Of a DNA stretch of 64,000 bases, positions 1 through 8,274 are shown in pieces. This DNA is from JANJTY01 sp038257155. GTDB lineage: Bacteria > Pseudomonadota > Gammaproteobacteria > Xanthomonadales > Xanthomonadaceae. The stretch is taken from NCBI GenBank assembly GCA_038257155.1, contig JBBSJP010000023.1, positions 1 to 64,000 of the forward strand, given 5' to 3'. Within the stretch, counting starts at the first letter, position 1. The number at the start of each line of letters is the position of its first letter. Below the pieces are notes generated by a model. It searched no databases. It was not told the origin of the DNA and saw nothing but the letters and a program-made list of their open reading frames with translations. The translations under genes and the position numbers were made by a program.

Positions 1-160
1 AGGTGGCGCGAAGCGCCGGATGAGGGGTCTATCGAAGCGGAAACTCACCTCGCGCTGAAGAGACTGCCTTTCCTTCTCCCGCCGGGAGAAGGTGGCGCGA
101 AGCGCCGGATGAGGGGTCTATCGAAGCGGAAACTCAGCTCGCACTGAAGAGTCTGAACAC
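1..160. repeat. 89-bp-period direct repeat, about 1.8 copies
   Basis: The sequence starting AGGTGGCGCGAAGCGCCGGA at position 1 recurs at 90 with only a few mismatches, and both copies continue through GGAAACTCA. The spacer contains a TTCTCCCGCCGGGAGAA palindrome at about 74-90. The array may extend left of the window. It belongs to the same class of palindromic intergenic repeats seen elsewhere here. Confidence 0.8.
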
Positions 161-230
161 GCCGATTTCGCTCCCCCTTGCTCCCTGGCTTCGGCCAGTT
201 GCGCAGCAAGCACAGTGACGAAAGGATGGT

Positions 231-1148
231 TCAGCCGTAATTCGAATCCAGACGCCGATGTATCGAGGTCGCTGCGATGGCCGCTTCCGCCGTTGCGACA
301 CAAATCTGACTGAGGCTGTCTACCGCGTCGCCAGCCGCATAAAGGCCAGGTACTGAGGTCTCCTGGGATGCATCCACATCGAGTCGCCCATCGCTGCTGC
401 ATTTTGCACCCAATGCAGTGGCGAGCGACACACGGGGAGTGCCGCCCAGCATGGGATACATCACCTCGAACTGCAGACGCTCGCCATCTTGCAGCTCGAG
501 TTCGCCGCCCTGCCGATGCAGGCGAACCCTGGCCGGTGTGCCACGAATCACACGCACAGCGGCCACTTCCAGCGCTGCTGTTTCGCGGACAGAGAGCGCA
601 GCGCCATCTGGCAGCAGCAGGGTCAGATCGCTGGTGTACGTGCGCACGAACAGCGCGTGCTCGGCGCCGTGGCGGGACTCGCCGATGATCAGAACCCGCC
701 GGTCGATGGCCTCGTACCCGTCGCAAACCGGACACCATCTGACGATACTTCGGTGGGTGGCGCTCTTGGGCAGCGGTATCGATAGCGGCGTGTCATGCAT
801 TCCGGTAGCCAGGAGTACGCTGCGTGCCCGCCAGGTGCGGGTGGATTCATTTGCAATAAACAGCCCACTTGATTCATGCCGCAGCGAGGCGATCTTGCCG
901 GTAGTCAGGGCAACTCCACTTGCCTTGGCCTGACGTCGCAGTCGCTCAAGCAATTGCGGCCCGGAAATACCCGCCGGGAAGCCCGGTACATTTCGCGAGC
1001 GCGGAATATGCGCAGCCCGGCTCGCGCCGCCGTCCACCACCACGACCTTGCGCCGATAGCGAGCCAGGTAGGAGGCACCAACGAGGCCGGCAGGGCCCGC
1101 GCCAATCACCAGGACATCGGTTATCTCACCGTCTCTCGCTTCACTCAC
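231..1148 (-). CDS. Thioredoxin-reductase-like FAD/NAD(P)-dependent oxidoreductase
   Basis: This 305-residue protein has the two-nucleotide-domain layout of small pyridine nucleotide-disulphide oxidoreductases. The FAD-binding GAGPAG is at residues 16-21, a second nucleotide motif (IIGESRHG) is near 155, and the C-terminal AGDA flavin motif is near 272. A CPVCDGYE stretch supplies a CxxC pair at C139 and C142, the position of the redox-active disulphide in thioredoxin reductase. It probably uses NAD(P)H to reduce a disulphide partner that is not identifiable here. Translation starts at GTG, and its first bases overlap the TGA stop of the upstream glycosylase gene (GTGA), so the two are translationally coupled. 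Confidence 0.85.
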   Translation of the reverse strand: MSEARDGEITDVLVIGAGPAGLVGASYLARYRRKVVVVDGGASRAAHIPRSRNVPGFPAGISGPQLLERLRRQAKASGVALTTGKIASLRHESSGLFIANESTRTWRARSVLLATGMHDTPLSIPLPKSATHRSIVRWCPVCDGYEAIDRRVLIIGESRHGAEHALFVRTYTSDLTLLLPDGAALSVRETAALEVAAVRVIRGTPARVRLHRQGGELELQDGERLQFEVMYPMLGGTPRVSLATALGAKCSSDGRLDVDASQETSVPGLYAAGDAVDSLSQICVATAEAAIAATSIHRRLDSNYG

Positions 1149-1708
1149 TTCGGTAATTCCAGCGCGGCGCGCCAGGCGACCAGCTTCTCCTGCTTGGGGA
1201 TTGAAGCATTCGCGGGACTGGTGGAAGGCAGTCGCATGCGCTTGATGCCTTGCTGGCCCGCAGGCAGTCCAGGCAGAACCCGTTGCGCGAAAAGCCTCTC
1301 GGCAAGAGCGCCATTGAAAAGGATGCGGCTCAATGTCGGAATGTCGCGCAGGAAAACGTCGAATGGATTGACCTCAGCACTCTCCAGGTCAATCGCCGAA
1401 TCCAGACTTCCGGGCCGGTGGCCGCTGGCAAGCACGTCCCAGACCGCGATATCGCGCGCCAGCAACGCGCGCACGCGATGCGGATAGGGCAGTGCCGACG
1501 GAAACCCGCAGACGGTCCCCATCAGCTCCCAGAAATGGTTGCGCGGATGAGCGTAATACTGCTGGAGCCGCAGCGATTCCGCACCCGGCAGACTGCCAAG
1601 AACCAGAATCCTGCAGCCGGGTCCAGCCACCGGCGGCAGGCCTTTGGAGATCGGCACGACCGAGTGCCCAGCGGATCGCGACAAGGGCGGGCAGGTCTGC
1701 GTCGACAT
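1145..1708 (-). CDS. DNA-deoxyinosine glycosylase, uracil-DNA-glycosylase superfamily
   Basis: The 187-residue product begins with a short variable tail and then shows GSLPGAESLRLQQYYAHPRN, the signature of the family 6 (HDG/MUG-like) branch of uracil-DNA glycosylases. FWELM follows. Family members excise deaminated adenine (hypoxanthine) from DNA in base excision repair. I chose the ATG at 1708 because the family signature starts about 40 residues later and the open frame further upstream encodes repeat-derived sequence. The stop overlaps the start of the oxidoreductase gene by four bases. The coupling is clear, but a functional link is not obvious. Confidence 0.85.
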   Translation of the reverse strand: MSTQTCPPLSRSAGHSVVPISKGLPPVAGPGCRILVLGSLPGAESLRLQQYYAHPRNHFWELMGTVCGFPSALPYPHRVRALLARDIAVWDVLASGHRPGSLDSAIDLESAEVNPFDVFLRDIPTLSRILFNGALAERLFAQRVLPGLPAGQQGIKRMRLPSTSPANASIPKQEKLVAWRAALELPK

Positions 1709-1824
1709 GGAACGCTTCCTTGGATGATGCTGACCATGGAAACGCAGCCTAATTCGAAGCGTGTGCCACGTATGTTCGACAGCGCGCAAAGGCGGGGATT
1801 CGCGGTAGTCCGAGTGGACAAGAG

Positions 1825-1847
1825 CCCCTCTCCCACGGGGAGAGGGG
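1825..1847. repeat. Perfect 10-bp palindrome CCCCTCTCCC-acg-GGGAGAGGGG
   Basis: A perfect stem-loop in the gap between the ABC exporter gene and the glycosylase gene. The same core recurs near 24003-24210, at 58205-58227 inside hsdM, and in shorter form at 74-90. It is a REP-like element and could also act as a transcription terminator for the exporter gene. Confidence 0.8.
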
Positions 1848-1901
1848 AGCAACGCAGCACCGGCTCTTGGAGAGGAGCTTGATCGATCCGCTGCGCCTGC
1901 A

Positions 1902-3701
1902 CTACGCGGCCGCTGTGGCGCCTTCGGCCCTGAACTGCCGATCCACCAATGCCCGATAGCCAGCATGGCATTGATACAGGTCTTCGTGGCGGCCGCTGCC
2001 GGTGATCTTGCCGTTCTCCAACATGCAGATCCGGTCGGCGCGCATCACGGTCGACAGCCGGTGCGCGATGATCAGGTTGGTGCGACCCTGCATGAGATAC
2101 GCCAGTGCCTGCTGGATGGCGTGTTCGGTTTCGGCGTCCAGGCTGGCGGTCGCCTCATCGAGCAGCACGATGCGCGGGTCACGCGCGAACACGCGGGCGA
2201 GATTGATGCGTTGGCGCTGCCCGCCCGACAGGTTGCCGCCTTGCTCGCTGATCCGGGTGTCGAAGCCGTTCGGCAGTGCCACGATAAAGTCCAGCGCAGA
2301 CGCTGCCGCCGCCGCCGCGCGGACGCGCGACTCGTCGATGTCGGCATCGCCGTAGCGGATGTTGTCGCGCACGCTGCCTGGCATGATCGGTGCGTGTTGT
2401 GCGACGTAACCGAACAGTGCCCGCCACGCCGGCAGCGCATAGGCACCGATCGCCTGCCCGCCGTACTCGATCGAACCGGCGTCGGCATCGTGAAAGCGCA
2501 GGATGAGCGCCATCACCGTGGACTTGCCGGCGCCACTCGCGCCGACCAGGGCGGTCGTCGTACCCGGCTCCAGCACCAGGTCGAAGTTGTCCAGCACCGC
2601 CTGCCGGCGACCTGGATAGGTGAAGCGCACGCCGCGCAACGCGAGCGCAGCATCGTTGACCGGAAGTGCAGTTCCCGCGCCGGCGCCCTCATCCGCGGCA
2701 TCAAGCAGATCGCTCAGTCGTGCCGACGCACCTTTGGCAGCCTGCAGTTCGGTGATGAAACCGCCGATTTGTCCGAATGGACCCGCCACACTGAAGATGT
2801 ACAACACGAAGGCGGTGAACGTGCCCATGCTCAGATCGCCCTGGCCAACGCGCATGCCGCCATAGATCAGGATCACCACCAATGCCAGCACGATGGCCAG
2901 GCCGCTCACCGTCTCCAGTACGATCGCCAGCCGCGCCATGCGCCACTGCTGTCGCGCCAGCTCATCCACTTCGGCCCCGCAACGCAGCGCTTCGGCCGGC
3001 TCGGCGCCATAGGACTTGACCAGGCGGATTTCCGAGAAGACATGGGTGAGCACGCCGGCCAGGCGCGCCTTGCGCGTCTGCAGGTCGGTGGCGATGGTCT
3101 CCATCCGCATGATCGCGGGCGCCGCAAGCGCGAAGGCGGCAGCGACGCTGCCCAGCAGGACGAGAGTCAGCGCAGCGTCGAGCCAGGTCAGGATCACGAT
3201 GGAACCGATCAGGGTGACCACGCCGGTACATGCACTGACGACCTGCTGGGTGCCGAGCCGCGACAACGCCTCGCAATCGCTCACCACGCGGCTGACGCGC
3301 TCACCGGTGTCGCTGTCGTCGAAGCGCCGCACGGGCAGGCGCAACAGCTTGACCAGCACCCGTTCGCGCAGTCGCGCGGCAATGCCGACAGCGCTCTTCG
3401 CCAGAATCAGCTCGGCAGCTGCCGCCAATGCCGTCCCGGCCAACAGTGCCACCACGACCAGCAGCGCCGTCCAGCGATACGGCTCATCGGCAGCAAGCGC
3501 ATCAACGGTGCGCTGGGTCAGCAGCGGATAGGCGAGCACCGCCAGTGCGCCGGCAAGGCTGAGCCCAATCGCAGCAATGAGTGTGCGTGCCGAGGGCCGC
3601 ACACTGGACAGCAGGGCGAATAGCCGGGCATAGGACTGCCGCGGCTCGGATTCGCTGGCTATTGGTATTGGTTCGGATTGGGTTGAAGAGCTGGTGGTCA
3701 T
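1902..3701 (-). CDS. ABC exporter, fused permease and ATPase (MsbA/lipid A-type family)
   Basis: The 599-residue half-transporter has six predicted membrane segments in residues 35-315, then a nucleotide-binding domain. Walker A is GASGAGKST, the signature is LSGGQRQR, Walker B is RIVLLDEATASLD, and the switch histidine lies in IIAHRLSTV, so all ATPase motifs are intact. It should act as a homodimer in the inner membrane. The closest broad class is the MsbA/multidrug exporters; the substrate cannot be read from sequence. A Ser/Glu-rich cytoplasmic tail of about 30 residues precedes the first helix. It stands alone between the antiporter and the glycosylase operon. Confidence 0.9.
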   Translation of the reverse strand: MTTSSSTQSEPIPIASESEPRQSYARLFALLSSVRPSARTLIAAIGLSLAGALAVLAYPLLTQRTVDALAADEPYRWTALLVVVALLAGTALAAAAELILAKSAVGIAARLRERVLVKLLRLPVRRFDDSDTGERVSRVVSDCEALSRLGTQQVVSACTGVVTLIGSIVILTWLDAALTLVLLGSVAAAFALAAPAIMRMETIATDLQTRKARLAGVLTHVFSEIRLVKSYGAEPAEALRCGAEVDELARQQWRMARLAIVLETVSGLAIVLALVVILIYGGMRVGQGDLSMGTFTAFVLYIFSVAGPFGQIGGFITELQAAKGASARLSDLLDAADEGAGAGTALPVNDAALALRGVRFTYPGRRQAVLDNFDLVLEPGTTTALVGASGAGKSTVMALILRFHDADAGSIEYGGQAIGAYALPAWRALFGYVAQHAPIMPGSVRDNIRYGDADIDESRVRAAAAAASALDFIVALPNGFDTRISEQGGNLSGGQRQRINLARVFARDPRIVLLDEATASLDAETEHAIQQALAYLMQGRTNLIIAHRLSTVMRADRICMLENGKITGSGRHEDLYQCHAGYRALVDRQFRAEGATAAA

Positions 3702-3799
3702 CAGTCGGTCGGTCGGGGCACTGCGTCAATTCTGGCATTCCCTGACGGCAAAACCGTTCCGTGAGCCCCAGCCCGTGCCGCGTCGTCCATCGCGACCCT

Positions 3800-5017
3800 T
3801 TATGCCTGGGGCGGCGTCGGCCGTGCTTGATGCATGCGCAGCAGCAGCGGCGTGGCGCTGATGCCGTGGATGATGATTGAACTGATGATGATGAAGCCGA
3901 CCATCCCCCAGAGTCGCTCGCTGTCGCCAAAATCGCCGTGGTTGATGCCGTAGGCGATGTAGTAGACCGTGCCGACGCCGCGAATGCCCAGGAAGGACAG
4001 CAGGGCACGTTCGCGCCACGGTTGGGCCGAGCCGATCATCGCCAGCATGCCGGCCAATGGACGTACGACCAGGATCAGCAGCAGGCCGATCGCCATGTCG
4101 GTCCAGCTAAGCGCCGAAAGCAGTCCCCTGGCCAGCGCTCCACCAAACAGCACCAGCACCAGCATCATCAGCAGGCGCTCGATCAACTCGGTGAAATGAT
4201 GCAGCTCGTCGTGGAAGTCATGGTTGCGTTCCCAGGCGCGGATGGTCAGCCCGCATACGAACACGGCGAGGAAGCCATAGCCGTACACCAGTTCGGTCAG
4301 GGCGTAGGTGATGAAGGTCGTCGCCAGTCCGACCAGCCCGTCGCCAAGCCGGGACAGGGCCAGCTTGTCGTTGAAGAAGATGAGAAAGCCGAAGCCTCGT
4401 CCGATCAGGTAGCCCATTCCGGCGCCGGCGAGGAGTTTCCACAGCACATCAATGGCGAACCATTCGCCGAGCGCCGCCATCGAGCTCAGGCCGCCTGCCG
4501 CCGCCAGGATTGCCAGGTGAACAAAGGGGAAGGCCAGGGCGTCGTTCAGCCCGGCCTCCGAGGTCAAGCCGAAGCGCACTTCGTCCTCGTCGCCGCTGCG
4601 CGGCGGGCCGACCTGAACATCCGAGGCGAGTACCGGGTCGGTCGGCGCGATTGACGCCGCCAGCAGCATCGCCATCGCCAGGCTGAAGCCCAGGCCCATT
4701 ACACCGAGCGCAAGCGTCGCAACGATGGTCAGCGGCATCGCAATGCCAAGCAGCCGCCAGGTCGATGACCAGCCGCGCCAGCTCAGCGGGCGATCCAGCT
4801 TCAGACCAGCGCCCATCAGGCTGACGATCACCACCAGTTCGACCAGCCGCTCGGTTACGGTATCCCAGGTCCGGGGATCGGGGTTGAAGTCGAGCAGACC
4901 CGCGCCGAAAAAGACGGCCCCGAGGCCGACGCAAATGATGGCGAGAGAAATCGGCATGCGCTTGAGTGCGACTGGCGCCCACGACACCAGCAGAATAAGT
5001 GCGCCGAGACCGAGCAA
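3800..5017 (-). CDS. CPA1-family Na+(K+)/H+ antiporter, NhaP-like
   Basis: About 405 residues and a dozen hydrophobic segments match the NhaP/CPA1 cation-proton exchangers. Family motifs are visible: PTDPVLASDVQV and SEAGLNDALAFPFV, the latter holding the Asn-Asp pair that binds the transported ion. There is no long cytoplasmic C-terminal regulatory domain. The start is uncertain. No ATG or GTG lies upstream in frame before a TAG; the options are TTG at 5017 or CTG at 5044, which follows CAGGAA at good spacing and adds nine residues (LDIDPYVAF) that complete the first helix. I give TTG conservatively. It likely controls pH and Na+ homeostasis. Confidence 0.85.
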   Translation of the reverse strand: MLGLGALILLVSWAPVALKRMPISLAIICVGLGAVFFGAGLLDFNPDPRTWDTVTERLVELVVIVSLMGAGLKLDRPLSWRGWSSTWRLLGIAMPLTIVATLALGVMGLGFSLAMAMLLAASIAPTDPVLASDVQVGPPRSGDEDEVRFGLTSEAGLNDALAFPFVHLAILAAAGGLSSMAALGEWFAIDVLWKLLAGAGMGYLIGRGFGFLIFFNDKLALSRLGDGLVGLATTFITYALTELVYGYGFLAVFVCGLTIRAWERNHDFHDELHHFTELIERLLMMLVLVLFGGALARGLLSALSWTDMAIGLLLILVVRPLAGMLAMIGSAQPWRERALLSFLGIRGVGTVYYIAYGINHGDFGDSERLWGMVGFIIISSIIIHGISATPLLLRMHQARPTPPQA

Positions 5018-5044
5018 GAAAGCGACGTAGGGATCGATGTCCAG

Positions 5045-5431
5045 AGTTCGTTCCTGAATTGGTCCGGCAACGCGGGAGGGCTGCCGGGAGTGTCTACTCT
5101 AGCCTTACTCACGTTCCCATTTTGTCTGCTGGGGCACAGGGGAAAAGGCGCCGGAAAAGCTCTGAGAGAAATTTCCCTGTCCTTTGTTCATCCTTTCTTC
5201 CGCTTTACCCGCCACGCGACACACGCCAATGCCCGAGTGCCCCCACCAACAACCTGCATTCGGTTCGTGGCAAGCCTGTCCAACCGGAAGCGGAACCTTG
5301 CAAGGTGCGGTCACGCTGGAGCGATGGCCAGCGAGTATCAATCGAAGCCATGGTCCGAAGTGCCCTGTGCCGCCGTTGCCCCAGGTGACCTGATGGACTG
5401 AGCCCGCGATCAGCATGCAAGCAAGGAATCG
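5045..5431. other. Intergenic stretch without a recognised gene
   Basis: About 390 bases between the antiporter gene and the GGDEF-EAL gene, both on the minus strand. Short open frames exist but none has a convincing ribosome binding site or family signature. I see no strong terminator or known riboswitch. Confidence 0.5.
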
Positions 5432-8110
5432 CTAAAGGAAGGGTTCCGGTTTTGCCAAACCATAGCCCTGTCCAAAATCGACGCCGATGCGTCGCAGCGC
5501 GGCAAGGATGCGATCGTTCTCCACGAACTCGGCGACTGTCTTGATTCCCATCAGCCGCCCGATGTCGTGAATGGCCTTGACCATGGCGTAATCGACAGGA
5601 TCATCGGCAATGTCACGAATGAAGGAGCCATCGATCTTCAGGAAGTCCACCGGGAGGCTCTTGAGATAAGCGAAGGACGACATGCCGCTGCCAAAATCAT
5701 CAAGGGCAAACTGGCAGCCCACGGCCTTGAGATCCTGCATCAGCTGCACGGCATGGGATAGATTGCCGATGGCCGAAGTCTCGGTGATCTCGAAGCAGAT
5801 GCAGCTGCCCGACACACCGGTTGCGGTGAACACGCTGCGGACGTACTCCGCAAGATGGGCGTCGGTGACCGAGCCACCCGACAGGTTTATCGCGTAGCAG
5901 GGCGGGACAGTCAGAGGGTCCCGTTTGAGCTGCTCGCCCAGGTGACGGCACACGGCCGCGATCACCCAGCGGTCGATCGCAGGCACCAGGTTGTAGCGCT
6001 CGGCCGCAGGAATGAAAGACATCGGCGGCACCAGGCTGCCGTCCTCGGCACGCATTCGCAAAAGCATCTCGAAGTGCGGCGCGCAGGGCTGGTCGGCCAG
6101 ATTGAATATTTGCTGCGAGTGCAAGGCGAAGCGATCCTCCTTTAGCGCTTTGCGGATCTGCACCACCCATTCCATCTCGCTGTGCCGGCGCGCCAGCTCC
6201 TCATCGCCAGGCTGGTGGCTGTGCACACGATTGCGGCCCAGATCCTTGGCGAGATAGCAGGCTTCATCCGCCTTGCTGAGGATCTCGCTCAAAGTCATCG
6301 GCACGTCGCCAAAGCAGACGTGACCGATGCTCACGCCCACGCTGAAGGTATGGCCCTTCCAGACAAAGGGAAATTCGGTGATGGCTTGTCGGAGATCCTC
6401 GGCGATCTGCAAGGCGGGCGTCGCTGGACAGTCTTCAAGCAGGACCCCGAACTCGTCGCCGCCGAACCGGGAGAGCATGTCCTGGCTGCGCAGGTGGGTG
6501 CAAAGCATCTGGCCCAACTGGCGCAGCAGCTCATCGCCGGCCGTGTGTCCACAGGTATCGTTGACCACCTTGAACTGGTCGAGGTCCAGGTAAAGCAGCG
6601 AATGCACCTGGCCAAGCGCTGGCGCCGATTGGAGTGCCAGGTTCAGGCGGCGCTCGAGTTCGGCGCGATTGGCAAGTCCGGTGAGCGAGTCATGCGTCGC
6701 CTGAAAGGAAAGCTGGGCGGTCAGCTGCCGCCATTGGGAAACGTCGCGAAATGCCATCACGGTTCCGGCGCATTTTCCCATGCGGTCATGCAGCGGGGTG
6801 ACGTTGCCTTCGATGGGGATCACGCTACCGTCGGGTCGGCGCAGCATTTGAGCGTGTTCCACCACAGGCATCGCGGCTTGCGGCGCATCGGCAAGTGAGA
6901 CAAACAGATCCTGTGGCTGCCCGTGCGAATCCTCGATGGCCATCACCGCCCGATGCGCCATGCCGATTGCATCGGCACCACTGCGACCGGTAAGCAGTTC
7001 GGCGGTGGGGTTCAGGTAGGTAACGACTCCTGCTTCGTCCACGACGATGACGCCGTCGGCGATGGCCCGCAGCGTGGTCTGCGCCCGTTCCTTTTCGTCG
7101 AAGATGACCTGCTCGGCGTGCTTGCGATCAGTGATGTCGCGGAACATGCCCACGAAGTGGCTCTCGCCCTCCATCTCGATTTCGGAGAAGGAAATGTCGA
7201 CGGGCACCTCGCGACCATCGCGCCGCAACGCAACGGCCTCCGTGGATCGCCAGTCCAGTCGACGTTGGCGCGTCTCAAGGTAGCGCTGCATGCCGGCAAT
7301 ATGCCTGGCGCGTAGCCGTTCGGGCTGCAATATGGCCAAGGGCTGGCCCACCAGTTCCTCGGGCGAATAAAGAAACAGGTTCCGCACGCTGGAATTGGCA
7401 AAACAGATGGTGTTGTCGTGATCCAGGATCACGATCGCATCCGACGTGGTCTCCCACAGCGCTGTATAAAGCTGCTCAGCTCGTGCCTGGCCAGTCGCAG
7501 CATGGTCGAGGGCTTCTGATTTTCGTACGATTTCCGCTTCAAGACTGCGCTGCGCCATGCGCAGGTTCGCGTTGGCCAGTTCCCGCTCAGTCACTGCGTC
7601 CTCAAGGCGCAGGACGGCGCGGCGCAGTTCCAGCCATTTGACAACCTGATCGGCCAGCACGCGCAGGGCAAACCGCTGCGGAGCGGTCAGCTCGCGGGGG
7701 ACTCGATCCATGATCGCCAAGGTGCCAATCGCCGATCCGCCGGACGTCACCAGGGGATACCCGGCATAGAAAATCAGGAACGGATCGCCAACAACCAGGG
7801 GATTCTCAGCAAATCGAGGGTCCAGGCGCGCATCCGGAACAACCAGCGCTTCGCGTTCCATCAAGGTATGCGCGCAGAAGGCGATGTCCCGCGAGGTACC
7901 CTCGATGCTGAGCCCAACTTTCGCCTTGAACCACTGCCGTTGGCTGTCTACCAGGGTGATTGTGGCCATCGGCGTGGCACAGATCTGCGCCGCCAGAGCA
8001 ACAATTTCGTCCAGATCCTGTTCTGACGCGCCACTGAGGATTCGGAACGACGCGAGATCCGCGAGTCGCTCGCCTTCATCCAGAAGAATTGGAGGGGTAT
8101 CTGGCGTCAT
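5432..8110 (-). CDS. GAF-PAS-PAS-GGDEF-EAL cyclic-di-GMP signalling protein
   Basis: This 892-residue cytosolic protein has a GAF domain (about 25-165), two PAS domains (about 210-330 and 345-460), GGDEF (about 470-630) and EAL (about 645-885). The GGDEF motif is intact at residues 550-554, and an RSQD inhibitory I-site lies at 541-544, five residues before it. That fits an active, product-inhibited diguanylate cyclase. In the EAL domain the signature reads EMLLR (E681), keeping the metal-binding Glu, and DDFGSG is intact, so phosphodiesterase activity is possible. Which activity dominates cannot be told. No membrane segment is present, so the PAS/GAF part senses cytoplasmic signals. Confidence 0.92.
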   Translation of the reverse strand: MTPDTPPILLDEGERLADLASFRILSGASEQDLDEIVALAAQICATPMATITLVDSQRQWFKAKVGLSIEGTSRDIAFCAHTLMEREALVVPDARLDPRFAENPLVVGDPFLIFYAGYPLVTSGGSAIGTLAIMDRVPRELTAPQRFALRVLADQVVKWLELRRAVLRLEDAVTERELANANLRMAQRSLEAEIVRKSEALDHAATGQARAEQLYTALWETTSDAIVILDHDNTICFANSSVRNLFLYSPEELVGQPLAILQPERLRARHIAGMQRYLETRQRRLDWRSTEAVALRRDGREVPVDISFSEIEMEGESHFVGMFRDITDRKHAEQVIFDEKERAQTTLRAIADGVIVVDEAGVVTYLNPTAELLTGRSGADAIGMAHRAVMAIEDSHGQPQDLFVSLADAPQAAMPVVEHAQMLRRPDGSVIPIEGNVTPLHDRMGKCAGTVMAFRDVSQWRQLTAQLSFQATHDSLTGLANRAELERRLNLALQSAPALGQVHSLLYLDLDQFKVVNDTCGHTAGDELLRQLGQMLCTHLRSQDMLSRFGGDEFGVLLEDCPATPALQIAEDLRQAITEFPFVWKGHTFSVGVSIGHVCFGDVPMTLSEILSKADEACYLAKDLGRNRVHSHQPGDEELARRHSEMEWVVQIRKALKEDRFALHSQQIFNLADQPCAPHFEMLLRMRAEDGSLVPPMSFIPAAERYNLVPAIDRWVIAAVCRHLGEQLKRDPLTVPPCYAINLSGGSVTDAHLAEYVRSVFTATGVSGSCICFEITETSAIGNLSHAVQLMQDLKAVGCQFALDDFGSGMSSFAYLKSLPVDFLKIDGSFIRDIADDPVDYAMVKAIHDIGRLMGIKTVAEFVENDRILAALRRIGVDFGQGYGLAKPEPFL

Positions 8111-8274
8111 GCCAAAGGTATATACACCGAGCCCGCTTTTTTGGCGAGGCGAACGGCCGCCAACCAGCTCGTTGACAGGCGGTACGCGTGACGCCTTGCG
8201 CTTGATTGCATGGTGCGCTGGCGGGTCCGACCAGATCAGCAGATGCTCCGGTCCCTCAAACGACCGAGGTTTGC

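Noticed and set aside
1965..3623. Long plus-strand open frame (552 codons)
   Set aside because: It is antisense to the ABC exporter gene, whose complete motif set is on the minus strand; the plus-strand translation is Gln/His/Arg-rich, typical of a shadow frame.
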